DNA of 53,443 nucleotides from Psychroflexus sp. MES1-P1E. GTDB lineage: Bacteria; Bacteroidota; Bacteroidia; Flavobacteriales; Flavobacteriaceae. The translations under genes and the position numbers were made by a program. The notes beneath the pieces are model-generated. The model was not told the origin of the DNA, did no database searches, and saw nothing but the letters and a program-made list of their open reading frames with translations. Below, in pieces: positions 33,443 to 43,292 of this stretch. The stretch spans positions 1 to 53,443 of the forward strand of contig NZ_PJBS01000313.1 of assembly GCF_002836055.1 (NCBI RefSeq), given 5' to 3'. How positions within the stretch are numbered: position 1 is the first letter of the stretch; each line of letters opens with the position of its first letter.

Positions 33443-35866
33443 ATGTCTGAAAATATAAATTCAAATCAATCAACTTCAGTCCAAGAAGAACTAAAAAGTG
33501 AAGTAGATATTAAACAAATCGTATTCCAATATTTAAAATATTGGCCTTGGTTCGTGGTGTCGGTATTTATTTGTTTGAGTGTTTCCTTTATTTATTTAAG
33601 GTATACAACTAGAATTTATAAAACGGCTACCCAAATAAAAATTTTAAAAGATGAAGGAGGCTTGGATTTATCAGGGCTACAAGGTAGTGCACCACTTTTT
33701 GACTGGAGTAGAATAAACCTTGAGAACGAAATGGAACTTATTAAGTCGAGAAGAATAGCTCAAAAGGTCATTAATAATTTAAACTTAGAAATTACTTATT
33801 TTCAGTCTGGAAACCTAAAAGCGTCAGAGATTTGGAAAAATGAGGTCCCTTTTCTAGTGGAATGGTCAAATGAGGAAGACTTCAAGAATATGCCTGGGAG
33901 TTATGAAGTGACCTTCACAAGTCTAACAAAATTTGAGCTTTATAATCCGGAAACTAATTTCAAAAAAACCTTCAATCCAGGGGAAACTGTTGATGTAGAA
34001 GACAAAAGGTTTGTGATTGATTTTAATCCCAATTTTGATGGAGATCTTAAATCAATTATAGATTCTCCTTTTAGTTTCTCTAGAAGAAGCAAGGAAAGTC
34101 TAGAAGCCAGTTTTGCGGGAAGTCTCAAGATTGAAATGCTAGGAGAAGGCAGTGAAATTCTGGATATTTCGATATCGGGTCAAAATCCACAAAAGAACGA
34201 AGATGTGCTTAATACTTTAGTTAGCGAATTTAACGAAGATGGTGTTTCAGACAAACGTTTGGTTGCTAAGAGGACTGAGGAGTTTGTTATTGAAAGACTT
34301 GCTTTCTTAGTAAATGAATTAGACACCGTAGAAAGTGGTTTGGTAGATTTTAAGAAAGTAAACGACTTAATAACCCTAGAGACTAGCGCAGGGGAAATTA
34401 TAACTAAAAGCAATCAGGCCGAGCTTAAACGTTACGAAGTTTTAACCCAAATTGAGTTAACCGAAAGTTTTAAGGAAGTCATTCTTAATCAGGATGAATT
34501 TGAATTGTTACCTGCGAATATTGGAATAGACAACTCAAACCTCAATACCTTTACAGAATCCTACAACCAAAAAATTATTGAAAGGCAAAAGCTTATGGTG
34601 TCTTCAACAAAAAACAATCCCCTGATTATTGAAGCTAATCGCATAATGAAACGTTTGCGAGACAACATACTTAATACGATAGATGGGTATATCAAAAGCC
34701 TGAATATTACTTTAGATAATATTCAAAATAGAGAGCAGGTTTTTGACAGGAATTTTGGACAACTACCAGAGCAAGAAAAGCAGTTTAGGATTATTCGACG
34801 CCAACAGGCTATTAAAGAAAAACTATATTTATTTCTGCTTCAGAAAAGAGAAGAAGCTGCTTTGTCTAATGCTATTACTGCGCCAGTGATTAAGGTTGTA
34901 GATTTTGCCTATACCTCTGATTCGCCAATAAGCCCTAAATCAAGAGTGATTTTGCTAGCTGGTGGAGTTATTGGTTTTTTAATTCCGTTTGGTATTCTGT
35001 TTTTAGCATTCTTGCTGGATACCAAGTTAAAATCTAAAGATCAGATAAAATTTTATCTACCCAACATTCCTATTGTGGCAGAAATCCCAATGCGAAAAAA
35101 AGAAGAAAATACTATTATCGAATCTAACGAAAGAAGCGCTGTTGCAGAATCTTTCAGAATTTTAAGGACTAATTTAAACTACCTTAACCCTAAGAAAAGC
35201 GATCATAAAAAACTTCCCGAAGGCCAAGTGATTATGGTAACATCAACAACTAAAGCCGAGGGCAAAACTTTCGTTTCTATCAATTTAGCAAATGCCTTGG
35301 ACTTCACTAGTAAAAAAGTTCTGTTGATAGGATGTGACTTAAGAAATCCACAATTACACACTTATTTAGACCTTAAAAAAGATCATATTGGTGTTACAAA
35401 TTTCTTGCATGATGATTCTGTAAAATTTAAAGATTTGATTTTTAAGAATAAAATGAAAGATTCCAAATTGGATATAGTACTCTCTGGCCAAATCCCACCC
35501 AACCCAGCTGAGTTACTCATGAGCGAGCGCTTCGAAGAAATGATTAATGCTGCAAAAGCGGAATATAATTATGTAATTATAGACACTGCTCCAACTATTT
35601 TGGTAACCGATACCGCTTTGATTTCCAAATTTGCTAATTCTACCTTATACGTAACAAGAGCAGGCCTTACCGATATTAGGTTGATGCCTCATATTAATGA
35701 ATTTTATAAAGATAAAAAATTAATAAACATTGGCCTTATAATAAATGGTTTGCCTGAATCAGGAATTAGTGCTTATAAATATGGTTATACTTATGGTTAT
35801 GCCTATGGTTATGGTTACGCTTATGGCGAAACACCTTCAAAAAAGAAGTTTTGGAAATTCTGGTAG
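33443..35866 (+). CDS. Wzc-like chain-length regulator and tyrosine kinase
   Basis: This is an 807-residue protein with an N-terminal Wzz domain between two transmembrane helices (WPWFVVSVFICLSVSFIYL near 35 and ILLAGGVIGFLIPFGILFLA near 510). A cytoplasmic BY-kinase follows: Walker A TSTTKAEGKT (Lys608), Walker A' LLIGCDLRNP and Walker B VIIDTAP. The last ~25 residues hold nine tyrosines alternating with glycine (YKYGYTYGYAYGYGYAYG), the autophosphorylation cluster. I start at the ATG at 33443; the frame is also open from a TTG at 33434 that overlaps the wza end. Phosphorylation cycles of the tail control capsule export in the known E. coli system. Confidence 0.94.
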   Translation: MSENINSNQSTSVQEELKSEVDIKQIVFQYLKYWPWFVVSVFICLSVSFIYLRYTTRIYKTATQIKILKDEGGLDLSGLQGSAPLFDWSRINLENEMELIKSRRIAQKVINNLNLEITYFQSGNLKASEIWKNEVPFLVEWSNEEDFKNMPGSYEVTFTSLTKFELYNPETNFKKTFNPGETVDVEDKRFVIDFNPNFDGDLKSIIDSPFSFSRRSKESLEASFAGSLKIEMLGEGSEILDISISGQNPQKNEDVLNTLVSEFNEDGVSDKRLVAKRTEEFVIERLAFLVNELDTVESGLVDFKKVNDLITLETSAGEIITKSNQAELKRYEVLTQIELTESFKEVILNQDEFELLPANIGIDNSNLNTFTESYNQKIIERQKLMVSSTKNNPLIIEANRIMKRLRDNILNTIDGYIKSLNITLDNIQNREQVFDRNFGQLPEQEKQFRIIRRQQAIKEKLYLFLLQKREEAALSNAITAPVIKVVDFAYTSDSPISPKSRVILLAGGVIGFLIPFGILFLAFLLDTKLKSKDQIKFYLPNIPIVAEIPMRKKEENTIIESNERSAVAESFRILRTNLNYLNPKKSDHKKLPEGQVIMVTSTTKAEGKTFVSINLANALDFTSKKVLLIGCDLRNPQLHTYLDLKKDHIGVTNFLHDDSVKFKDLIFKNKMKDSKLDIVLSGQIPPNPAELLMSERFEEMINAAKAEYNYVIIDTAPTILVTDTALISKFANSTLYVTRAGLTDIRLMPHINEFYKDKKLINIGLIINGLPESGISAYKYGYTYGYAYGYGYAYGETPSKKKFWKFW

Positions 35867-36365
35867 TTCTGCTTTTATAAAAATTAAATACAATCTTTTA
35901 TCATCTTTAATTTTTATAGCGGTCTTAAGTTCTTGTGGTAGTTCAAAACGAGCTCAACAAGCTGAACTTAAAAGGTCTAGTACTATCCAAAACGTTGTTG
36001 ATTATTCTAAAAGATACCTCGGGACTCCCTATAAATATGGAGGAACAACTTCTTCTGGAATGGACTGCTCAGGATTAATACAGCTCTCGTTTATGCAATA
36101 TGGAGTAGAGTTACCAAGAACTTCTAGGGACATGTCCAAGACGGGAAAAAAATTAAAGCTAAGGCAGGTAGACGTTGGAGACCTCGTTTTTTTTAAAATT
36201 TCCAAAAACAGGAGGAGAATTAACCATGTAGGATTAGTAGTCAAAAAAACACCACAAACGATTGATTTTATTCATTCCTCTAGCTCCAGAGGAGTTATGA
36301 TTTCCTCTATCAACAATCCGTTCTGGAAAAAAAATTATGTAAAAAGCATGCGAGTGATGAATTAA
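35823..36365 (+). CDS. NlpC/P60 family cell-wall hydrolase, lipoprotein
   Basis: This is an NlpC/P60 cysteine peptidase of about 180 residues. The lipoprotein signal is IKYNLLSSLIFIAVLSSCGS with lipobox L-S-S-C. The catalytic Cys is in SSGMDCSGLIQLSF, a His in RRINHVGLVV, and the third polar residue in FIHSSSSRGV. It should cleave peptidoglycan stem peptides at the inner face of the outer membrane. The start is uncertain: the only ATGs in frame lie inside the wzc tyrosine-tail repeat. The last one, at 35823, gives a 44-nt overlap with wzc; a non-ATG start near 35885 would fit the signal peptide better. Its place between wzc and comEC suggests a link to surface-polysaccharide export. Confidence 0.85.
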   Translation: MAKHLQKRSFGNSGSSAFIKIKYNLLSSLIFIAVLSSCGSSKRAQQAELKRSSTIQNVVDYSKRYLGTPYKYGGTTSSGMDCSGLIQLSFMQYGVELPRTSRDMSKTGKKLKLRQVDVGDLVFFKISKNRRRINHVGLVVKKTPQTIDFIHSSSSRGVMISSINNPFWKKNYVKSMRVMN

Positions 36366-36382
36366 GTTCAGAATTTTAAAAG

Positions 36383-38443
36383 ATGAAGTACTCCAATCTT
36401 CCAGTTTTGCAGATATGCACGGTTTTCTTGTTGGGAAGTTGGATTGGATTTTTTGAAATTGGACAAGATTTTTCTCTTTATATCACTCTCAACCTAGTCA
36501 TATTTCTTCTCTTTTTGATAAGTTTTTTTGTGGTAAAACGATTTCCTGGAACAAAATTGATGTTCACTGCTTTTTCTCTTTTGTTTTTAATGTCAATCGG
36601 GTTTCTTAATACCAAAATACACCTTCCTAAGCATCAAGATTCTCATTATAGTAGATTTATAACTATTGACTCTACTTTACAAAATCCTGTTATATTCCAA
36701 GGTCGTATAATTAAAGCTTTAAAATCCAATGCTTTTAAGGACACGTTTGAGCTCCAGATACAGTCCATTAATTCTAAGCCCTATGAGGGGAAAGTCTTAT
36801 TACAAATTTTTAAGCGTCTTGGTTCAAATTTACCTGCAAACGCTGTGGTTTCAGGTTTTGGACAAATGCAACTCTTTAAGAATCCTCAAAATCCTCAACA
36901 ATTTAATTATAAAAACTACATGGCTACACAGCAGATGAGTCATTTTATATCTGCAAAATACAATTCCTTACTTATCGAAAAAGAAGTAGGATTTAGCTTT
37001 TTAGCTTTTGGTGAAAAAATAAGATCAACCATTCAAATTTCGCTCCAGAAGCATGACTTCAGCAAAGCTCAATTGGATATCATACAGGCTCTTTTGCTTG
37101 GCCAAAAACAAGATATAGATCCAGAAACCTATGACCAATTTTCTAAAGCTGGTGTGGTTCATATCTTAGCTGTCTCTGGATTACATGTGGGTATTATCCT
37201 TATCATTTTACAATTTGTCACCAAAGGTCTTTTAAGTTTTCGCTACGGTAGAGTATTAAGAAATAGTCTGGTTCTTATTGGTATTTGGGGTTTTGCCACA
37301 CTTGCCGGCTATACACCTTCGGTGTTGAGAGCAGCGGTCATGTTTTCTTTTTTAAGCATAGCCCTCAACTATAGACGGAAAACAAGTGCCATTAACACCT
37401 TGGCTTTGTCGGCTGTTTTCTTGATTATGATTAATCCTTATCTCCTCTTTCAGGTTGGTTTTCAATTAAGTTACATGGCTGTTATCAGCATTGTTATTCT
37501 TCAACCAAGACTATCTAAACTTTACAGCCCTCGTTATTATTTGGACCGAAAAGTTTGGGATATCTCCTGTGTGACTATTACTGCTCAACTTGGCGTACTT
37601 CCCCTCAGTTTATATTACTTTCATCAATTCCCTGGGTTATTTTTAGTGAGTAATCTCATTATCCTTCCAGGATTAGGCATACTCTTAGGCGGAGGTATCA
37701 TTATTATCGCTTTAAGCCTCTTCAACTTACTACCAGAAACTCTTGTAACCCTATACGCTAGCTCACTAGATGCACTCCTTTGGGTAGTCGACTGGATAGC
37801 TTCCCAAGAAAGCTTAATTATTAATGACATCTACTTTACAAAGGCTATCTTGATATCCAGCTTAGTGTTGTTTTTTAGCTTAATTCTATGGGATTCAAAG
37901 CAAAAGTTAAGAAGCTATTTTATTCTGAATTTATCACTAGTGGTTTTGCTTCTCTTTATTTATATGGAAAACCGAGATCAAATTCAGCAGAAAGAAATCG
38001 TTATATTTCAAACCTATAGAGACTCTCAACTAGGGATTTTGATAGGGTCGCATTTGACCTTATTTTCTGATCAGCCTCAAGACATAGAGTCCCTCGAATT
38101 GACTTATCACCTTAAGAATTACAAAACTTTGAAAGGTATCAAACACATTGGTTTTTCAGAATTTAAATCTAGTTATAAAATAAATCCTTCTGAAATTTTA
38201 TTCATTTTAGACAGTATTCCTGCATATCCCAAAGAAAATTTTGAACCCACCTATATCCTTTTGAAAGATTCGCCAGATCTCAATTTTGATAGATTACTGC
38301 AAGATTTAAGGCCTAAACAAGTGATTGCAGATGGAAGTAACTATAAGACTGATATTGAACGTTGGAGAAATTCTGCGCAACTAGTGGGTATTCACTTTCA
38401 TTCCACTTGGGAAGATGGAGCTTATATATTTCCTAAAGATTAG
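36383..38443 (+). CDS. comEC: ComEC/Rec2 family DNA-uptake membrane protein
   Basis: This is a 686-residue polytopic protein. An N-terminal helix pair and a DUF4131-like soluble region come first. The competence domain follows, with ALLLGQKQDIDPETYDQFSK, AGVVHILAVSGLHVGIILII and GFATLAGYTPSVLRAAVMFS, the hallmark motifs of the channel. The C-terminal ~170 residues are soluble but show no metallo-beta-lactamase HxHxDH motif, unlike B. subtilis ComEC. This is usual in Bacteroidota. It predicts capacity to take up single-stranded DNA. It is 17 nt downstream of the NlpC/P60 gene and converges with the thioredoxin gene. Confidence 0.93.
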   Translation: MKYSNLPVLQICTVFLLGSWIGFFEIGQDFSLYITLNLVIFLLFLISFFVVKRFPGTKLMFTAFSLLFLMSIGFLNTKIHLPKHQDSHYSRFITIDSTLQNPVIFQGRIIKALKSNAFKDTFELQIQSINSKPYEGKVLLQIFKRLGSNLPANAVVSGFGQMQLFKNPQNPQQFNYKNYMATQQMSHFISAKYNSLLIEKEVGFSFLAFGEKIRSTIQISLQKHDFSKAQLDIIQALLLGQKQDIDPETYDQFSKAGVVHILAVSGLHVGIILIILQFVTKGLLSFRYGRVLRNSLVLIGIWGFATLAGYTPSVLRAAVMFSFLSIALNYRRKTSAINTLALSAVFLIMINPYLLFQVGFQLSYMAVISIVILQPRLSKLYSPRYYLDRKVWDISCVTITAQLGVLPLSLYYFHQFPGLFLVSNLIILPGLGILLGGGIIIIALSLFNLLPETLVTLYASSLDALLWVVDWIASQESLIINDIYFTKAILISSLVLFFSLILWDSKQKLRSYFILNLSLVVLLLFIYMENRDQIQQKEIVIFQTYRDSQLGILIGSHLTLFSDQPQDIESLELTYHLKNYKTLKGIKHIGFSEFKSSYKINPSEILFILDSIPAYPKENFEPTYILLKDSPDLNFDRLLQDLRPKQVIADGSNYKTDIERWRNSAQLVGIHFHSTWEDGAYIFPKD

Positions 38444-38445
38444 TG

Positions 38446-38979
38446 TTAAAATGTACTTTCGAATTTTGATTGGTAATTTTTCCAAGCTTCCTGAGTGGTT
38501 AACTCTTTGTAAGCGCCAGTTGCTATCATTTTCAGATAAAGCTCTAATTGCTCAGGGGTTTTGTAGCCTACAACTGGTGAGATTACATTGGCTTCCTCAT
38601 CGAAAAAGACCACCGTTGGATAAGCAGACACCTTTAGCGCATTAGCGAAAAAATGCTGTGCATTACGCCTTCCTTTAAGGTTGGGTTTAAAGTTAGGATT
38701 GGTATATTCAAAATCTTTATAAAAGACTTTCTCGGTGCCTTCAGCATTAAATTTTACAGGATAGTAATGCATATTGATATACTTTGCGACCTCTGGATGA
38801 GCAAACGTATTTTTATCCATGGCTTTACAAGGCCCGCACCAGTCTGTATAAAAGTCTGCAAAAATCTTCTTAGGCTCATCCTTTTGAGCTTGTAAAGCCT
38901 CGTTCATACTCATCCACTCCACTTGGGCGGAGAGCGAGGTAATAAAAAAGAGCATTATAGTTGTGGACCAGTACTTCAT
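38446..38979 (-). CDS. Secreted thioredoxin-fold protein
   Basis: This is a 177-residue protein with a signal peptide (YWSTTIMLFFITSLSAQ) and one thioredoxin domain. The active site is FADFYTDWCGPCKAMDKNTF, the classical WCGPC. The cis-Pro segment is VSAYPTVVFFDEE. A ~35-residue insertion (KDFEYTNPNFKPNLKGRRNA) separates the motifs. It probably acts in the periplasm as a disulfide reductase or as a chaperone-type protein. It is the last gene of a run with the POT transporter (6-nt gap) and the dipeptidyl peptidase. Confidence 0.9.
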   Translation of the reverse strand: MKYWSTTIMLFFITSLSAQVEWMSMNEALQAQKDEPKKIFADFYTDWCGPCKAMDKNTFAHPEVAKYINMHYYPVKFNAEGTEKVFYKDFEYTNPNFKPNLKGRRNAQHFFANALKVSAYPTVVFFDEEANVISPVVGYKTPEQLELYLKMIATGAYKELTTQEAWKNYQSKFESTF

Positions 38980-38985
38980 AACTTT

Positions 38986-40893
38986 TTATTTAATTTCATC
39001 ATCTGCTATTTCAAAGCCTTCGCCTTCTAGACCTTCCACTTCTTTTTCTTCAGCACCATGGGTTAAACGTTTTAATGGTTTTAATAGTAAAATAACTAAA
39101 ACCCCAAAGGCTACTGTAAAGATAATAATCCCCATAAAAGTTTTAAACTCAAGGTCTGTTTGGAATTGATCCACATCCACTCTACCTAAATAACGACCCT
39201 CTTTATAGTCAAATTTTAAGTAAGTCAATAACTTATCATCTACAGAGGCTTCATAAGGCTCTATCCTATCCATTAACTCTAATTTTGATCCTTCTTCTTT
39301 AAAAGCAAATAGTGAATTTATGTTTTCATCTGTATTTACTTCTTCAAAAATAACTTCATCAGAGGCATTTTTATAAAGTTGGGTTTCTAGTGTAAACGCT
39401 TTGTTTTTTTGAAAAATGCTATCTGTTTCATGATTCGGAACAAAACGCATCAGCTGATCTTGATCTGCTTTAAGTACAACAGTTATGCTTTCAGCTTGAG
39501 AGGATTCACCTATAATTCCAGCAACTTTGTTTCCTAAACCAGTTGCAGCAAAGTATAACCCCATCATAAGCGCTCCATAACGTAACGGAGCTAACTTTGT
39601 GATAAAAGAAAGCGCTACTGGAGAGGCAGAAAGCTCTCCAATAGTGTGAAGTAAATACGCAAAAATAAGCCAATAGATTGCCGCTTCACCATTGGCTTCA
39701 TAATCTAAGGTAGCAAATACCATAAAGACGAAGCCGAGTCCCATAATAATAACACCAATAGCCATCTTAAATATAGAAGAGGCTTCCTTTCCACGCCTTT
39801 TCATCCAAGCCCAGAATACAGCAACTGGAATACCAAATAAAATGATGTAAGTAGGATTTAAAGATTGAAAAAACGCAGCAGGAACTGTGTAGTCAAAAAC
39901 AGGTAAAAATCTATCTGTTTTTTGTTGAGCATAAATATTTAATAAGCCCCCTGCTTGTTCAAAAGCTCCCCAGAAAACAATGACGATCAAAAAAGATAGA
40001 AGTAAGACAATGAACCTATCTTTCTCTACATTACCATTAAGATCTTCATAAACGGTCATCATAAACCCAACTACAACAGATAGAAAAATAAAGAAAACGA
40101 TATAAGCCGTCACTTCGCTTTCCATAAATTGGAGAGGGATTACAAAAGAAATAGCCAATAGCAAAATTAAAACAACTAAGGATTTTTTAGTAGACAGCAT
40201 TCTTTGAAAAATCTCTTTAATAGAGACGGAAGCTTCTTCGGTAGAATTTGGGTCAGGTTTATTTCCAACATGAGTCAAATATTTTTGTCCATAAATATAA
40301 ACCAACTGGCCTATCACCATACCGATAGCGGCTAGGCCGAAACCATAATGCCATCCATATTCTTTAGCAACCAATCCTACTAAAATAGCAGCAATAGCAG
40401 CCCCGACGTTTATACCTATATAGAAAATGGAAAAGCCTTTGTCTCTTCTAGCATCTCCTTCTTTATAGAGACCACCTACCATAGTAGATATATTGGGTTT
40501 TAGCATACCCACACCAAGCACAATAAGGAGTAAGCCACTGAAAAACGCCCAATCTTGTTCAATAGATAAGACTCCATGGCCTGCGACGAGTAACCATCCT
40601 CCAATCATCACCGACATTTTTTGACCTAAAATTTTATCAGCGATAATTCCTCCAGGAATAGACACCACATAAACGAGCATTGTATACCAGCCATAAGTGG
40701 CCAAAGCTTTGCCTTCTTCCCAACCTAAACCAGGATTATCTGAACTGACTTTCGCTAGCATATAAAGAGTAAGTATGGCACGCATTCCATAGTAGGAAAA
40801 GCGTTCCCATAGTTCTGTAAAAAATAAAATATAAAGACCTGCTGGGTGTCCAAATAATTCTTTTTGATAAGCTGGTTTAATTGTGGTTTCCAT
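38986..40893 (-). CDS. POT-family proton/peptide symporter with a soluble insert
   Basis: This is a 635-residue major-facilitator transporter for di- and tripeptides. Family motifs: ELWERFSYYGMRAIL (the ExxER proton motif) near residue 28, GVGMLKPNISTMVGGLY, KGFSIFYIGINVGA and IFAYLLHTIGELSASPVALS. A soluble block of ~115 residues (about 469-584) sits between the penultimate and last helices. It reads as charged, beta/alpha-type sequence (FVPNHETDSIFQKNKAF, LTYLKFDYKEGRYLGRVDVD). The insert should face outside or lie in the periplasm, where peptides arrive. The gene follows the dipeptidyl peptidase by 5 nt, so peptides cut by that enzyme are probably its cargo. Confidence 0.93.
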   Translation of the reverse strand: METTIKPAYQKELFGHPAGLYILFFTELWERFSYYGMRAILTLYMLAKVSSDNPGLGWEEGKALATYGWYTMLVYVVSIPGGIIADKILGQKMSVMIGGWLLVAGHGVLSIEQDWAFFSGLLLIVLGVGMLKPNISTMVGGLYKEGDARRDKGFSIFYIGINVGAAIAAILVGLVAKEYGWHYGFGLAAIGMVIGQLVYIYGQKYLTHVGNKPDPNSTEEASVSIKEIFQRMLSTKKSLVVLILLLAISFVIPLQFMESEVTAYIVFFIFLSVVVGFMMTVYEDLNGNVEKDRFIVLLLSFLIVIVFWGAFEQAGGLLNIYAQQKTDRFLPVFDYTVPAAFFQSLNPTYIILFGIPVAVFWAWMKRRGKEASSIFKMAIGVIIMGLGFVFMVFATLDYEANGEAAIYWLIFAYLLHTIGELSASPVALSFITKLAPLRYGALMMGLYFAATGLGNKVAGIIGESSQAESITVVLKADQDQLMRFVPNHETDSIFQKNKAFTLETQLYKNASDEVIFEEVNTDENINSLFAFKEEGSKLELMDRIEPYEASVDDKLLTYLKFDYKEGRYLGRVDVDQFQTDLEFKTFMGIIIFTVAFGVLVILLLKPLKRLTHGAEEKEVEGLEGEGFEIADDEIK

Positions 40894-40898
40894 ATAGG

Positions 40899-43088
40899 TT
40901 AGAGCTTTTCTTTAATAAAATTTGTCATTAAGGTATAAAGGTGAAGACGTGTATTACCTCCGTAAATCCCATGATTTTTGTCTGGGTATATTCTCCATTC
41001 AAACTGTTTATTTGCTTGTACTAATGCCTCAATCAGTTGCATGGTATTTTGCACATGTACATTATCATCTGCACTACCGTGAACTAATAAGTAATTGCCA
41101 GAATTGAATTCATCCACATGAGTAATTGGCGAATTCTCATCATATCCAGCAGCGTTTTCCTGAGGTGTTGTCATATAGCGTTCTGTATAGACCGTATCAT
41201 AAAACCTCCAGCTAGTTACGGGTGCTACGGCGATAGCGGCTTTAAAAACGTCGTTCGCTTGGAAGATGGCATTAGAAGACATGAATCCTCCATAACTCCA
41301 GCCCCAGATGCCAATCCTGTCTTTATTTATAAATGGTTTTTCACCAAGTAATTTTGCAGCAGAAATTTGGTCTTCAAGTTCATATTTACCAAGTTCTTTT
41401 TGTGTTACTTTTTTGAAATCTCTCCCTTTATAACCTGTACCTCTCCCATCAACACAAGCAACTATATACCCTTGCTGAGCAAGCATTTGATACCAGTAAT
41501 CATTGGTGCCAAAAAAGCTGTTAGATACAGATTGTGAGCCAGGTCCAGAATATTGAAACATCAATATGGGATATTCATTTTCTGAGTTGAAATTAGGAGG
41601 CTTAATCATCCACATATTAAGTTCATTTCCATTGACTTCAATCGTAGATAATTCTTTATCAGATAAGTTGTAAGCCTCTATTGTATTCAATAAAGCTTTA
41701 TTGTCTTTTATCTCTCTTGACAGCTCTCCGTTACTAGCTTTGTGTAAGGTATAAACAGCGGGAGTTGCAGTATTTGTAAACGTATTCACGTAGTAAGCGA
41801 AGTCTGCACTAAAGTCAGCGCTATTGGTTCCTGTCTTAGTCGTTAATCTCAATTTATTTTTACCGTTGGCCAGTACGGAGTAAACATCCCGATTGACACT
41901 ACCATTTTCAGTACTTTGGAAATAAATTCTACCAGATCTATCATCGAAACCATAAAAATTTGTCACTTCCCAAGCTCCGCTGGTCACTTGATTAATTAAA
42001 CTTCCATCCTGTGCGTAATGGTAAATATGCTTCCATCCATCTTTTTCAGTCGTCCAGATAAAACTGTTGTTATTCAAAAAAGTTAAATCATCGGTAACAT
42101 CCACATAAGCAGGATCTTTTTCGGTGAGGGTTAACTTGGCTTCATTAGTTTTAGTGTCAACGAGGTAGACCTTCAACTCATTTTGGTATCTATTAAGACT
42201 TTGTACACTAAAAAGATTTTCGTCGGCTGTCCATTTCAACCTTGGTAAGTATTCATACTCTCCTAAATCAATTTTAGAAATAGAGTTTTCTTCAAAATCA
42301 AAAAGATGTAAACTCACTTTTGCGTTGTCTTCCCCCGCTTTTGGATATTTAAATACGTCTTGAGATGGGTATAAACTCTGTCCATAAGTTCCGTATAGAT
42401 CCATAGAAAATTCTGCAACGTCACTCTCATCGAATCTTAGGAATGCCATTTGATTTCCGTTTGGACTCCACTCAAAAGCCCGTACAAAAGCAAATTCTTC
42501 TTCATAAACCCAATCTGTAACCCCGTTGATCACTTCATTTTTCTTTCCATCGGAGGTGATTTGAGTGGTTTCTCCAGTAGAAATGAAGTAAGAATAAATA
42601 TTGTTGTTTTTCACATAGGCGACTTTACCTCCTTTTGGAGAAAAAGTAGGAGACTGAATTTTGACTTCATCAATTTTGGATAATGATTTTGAAGACAAGT
42701 CGTAGACATAATAAATACCTTGTGATGATCTCCTAAAAATAGATTCCACCTCAGTTCCTAAGATAAGCTGAGTTTCATCGGTACTTAATTGAAAAGTCTG
42801 GAACATATCCAACTCTGGAATAGATTTACTACTTACGAGAGTTCCTGTTTTTTCACCAGTCTTATAACTATATATCTCGACTTTCATATCTTGACTAGCT
42901 CCATCGTAATCTTGAACTATATACGATTTACCATCCTTAAGAGACTGAAGAGACTGCATTCTTTCTTGGCTAAACTCGCCACCCCAGATCTCCTCTAAAG
43001 TTATTTCTTTATTTTGGGCGTATAAAAGAGTTGAAGAATAGGTGAGAAAGACGTAGAGAAAATAAATAAAAGCACGTGGACTTTTCAT
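40899..43088 (-). CDS. Dipeptidyl peptidase IV-like serine peptidase (S9)
   Basis: This is a 729-residue prolyl dipeptidyl peptidase. The signal peptide is RAFIYFLYVFLTYSSTLLYA. An N-terminal beta-propeller holds the double-Glu-type segment WVYEEEFAFVRAFEWSPNG. The C-terminal alpha/beta hydrolase carries Ser598 (GWSYGGF), Asp674 (HGSADDNVH) and His706 (DKNHGIYGG). It is predicted to be exported and to release X-Pro/X-Ala dipeptides from proteins. Next to the POT transporter this makes a compact peptide-scavenging unit. The 204-nt upstream gap showed no complete promoter on this strand. Confidence 0.95.
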   Translation of the reverse strand: MKSPRAFIYFLYVFLTYSSTLLYAQNKEITLEEIWGGEFSQERMQSLQSLKDGKSYIVQDYDGASQDMKVEIYSYKTGEKTGTLVSSKSIPELDMFQTFQLSTDETQLILGTEVESIFRRSSQGIYYVYDLSSKSLSKIDEVKIQSPTFSPKGGKVAYVKNNNIYSYFISTGETTQITSDGKKNEVINGVTDWVYEEEFAFVRAFEWSPNGNQMAFLRFDESDVAEFSMDLYGTYGQSLYPSQDVFKYPKAGEDNAKVSLHLFDFEENSISKIDLGEYEYLPRLKWTADENLFSVQSLNRYQNELKVYLVDTKTNEAKLTLTEKDPAYVDVTDDLTFLNNNSFIWTTEKDGWKHIYHYAQDGSLINQVTSGAWEVTNFYGFDDRSGRIYFQSTENGSVNRDVYSVLANGKNKLRLTTKTGTNSADFSADFAYYVNTFTNTATPAVYTLHKASNGELSREIKDNKALLNTIEAYNLSDKELSTIEVNGNELNMWMIKPPNFNSENEYPILMFQYSGPGSQSVSNSFFGTNDYWYQMLAQQGYIVACVDGRGTGYKGRDFKKVTQKELGKYELEDQISAAKLLGEKPFINKDRIGIWGWSYGGFMSSNAIFQANDVFKAAIAVAPVTSWRFYDTVYTERYMTTPQENAAGYDENSPITHVDEFNSGNYLLVHGSADDNVHVQNTMQLIEALVQANKQFEWRIYPDKNHGIYGGNTRLHLYTLMTNFIKEKL

Positions 43089-43261
43089 AGACTATATTTT
43101 GGAGATCAATTTTACTAAAAAAACATTTAAAATCGATTACTTTTTCAATTAAACTCTAAATACTATAAGTTATTATATGTCACTGCTAAACTAATGATGA
43201 CTTTGGCTCTTTTTAGAATCAGTTTTTTGCGGGCTTAAAGCCACTTATATTTTATGATGTG

Positions 43262-43269
43262 TATCTTTG
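43262..43269 (+). promoter_or_regulatory. -7 promoter element of the HMG-CoA reductase gene (TATCTTTG)
   Basis: This is a perfect TAnnTTTG match, 23 nt before the ATG. The nearest TTTG upstream is 32 nt away, too far for a standard -33. Confidence 0.5.
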
Positions 43270-43292
43270 TCAATCAATTCTAAAGTATAAAA

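Noticed and set aside
35745-35822. Longer N-terminus of the NlpC/P60 protein (Met/Val-rich)
   Set aside because: It is the out-of-frame reading of the wzc tyrosine repeat; the signal peptide starts later.
35770-35826. Possible minisatellite or CRISPR-like repeat in wzc
   Set aside because: The 6-bp periodicity is explained by alternating Tyr-Gly codons; there are no spacers.
43223-43250. GGCTT-A-AAGCC hairpin before HMG-CoA reductase as riboswitch or terminator
   Set aside because: Only 5 bp with a one-base loop; too small to support a function.
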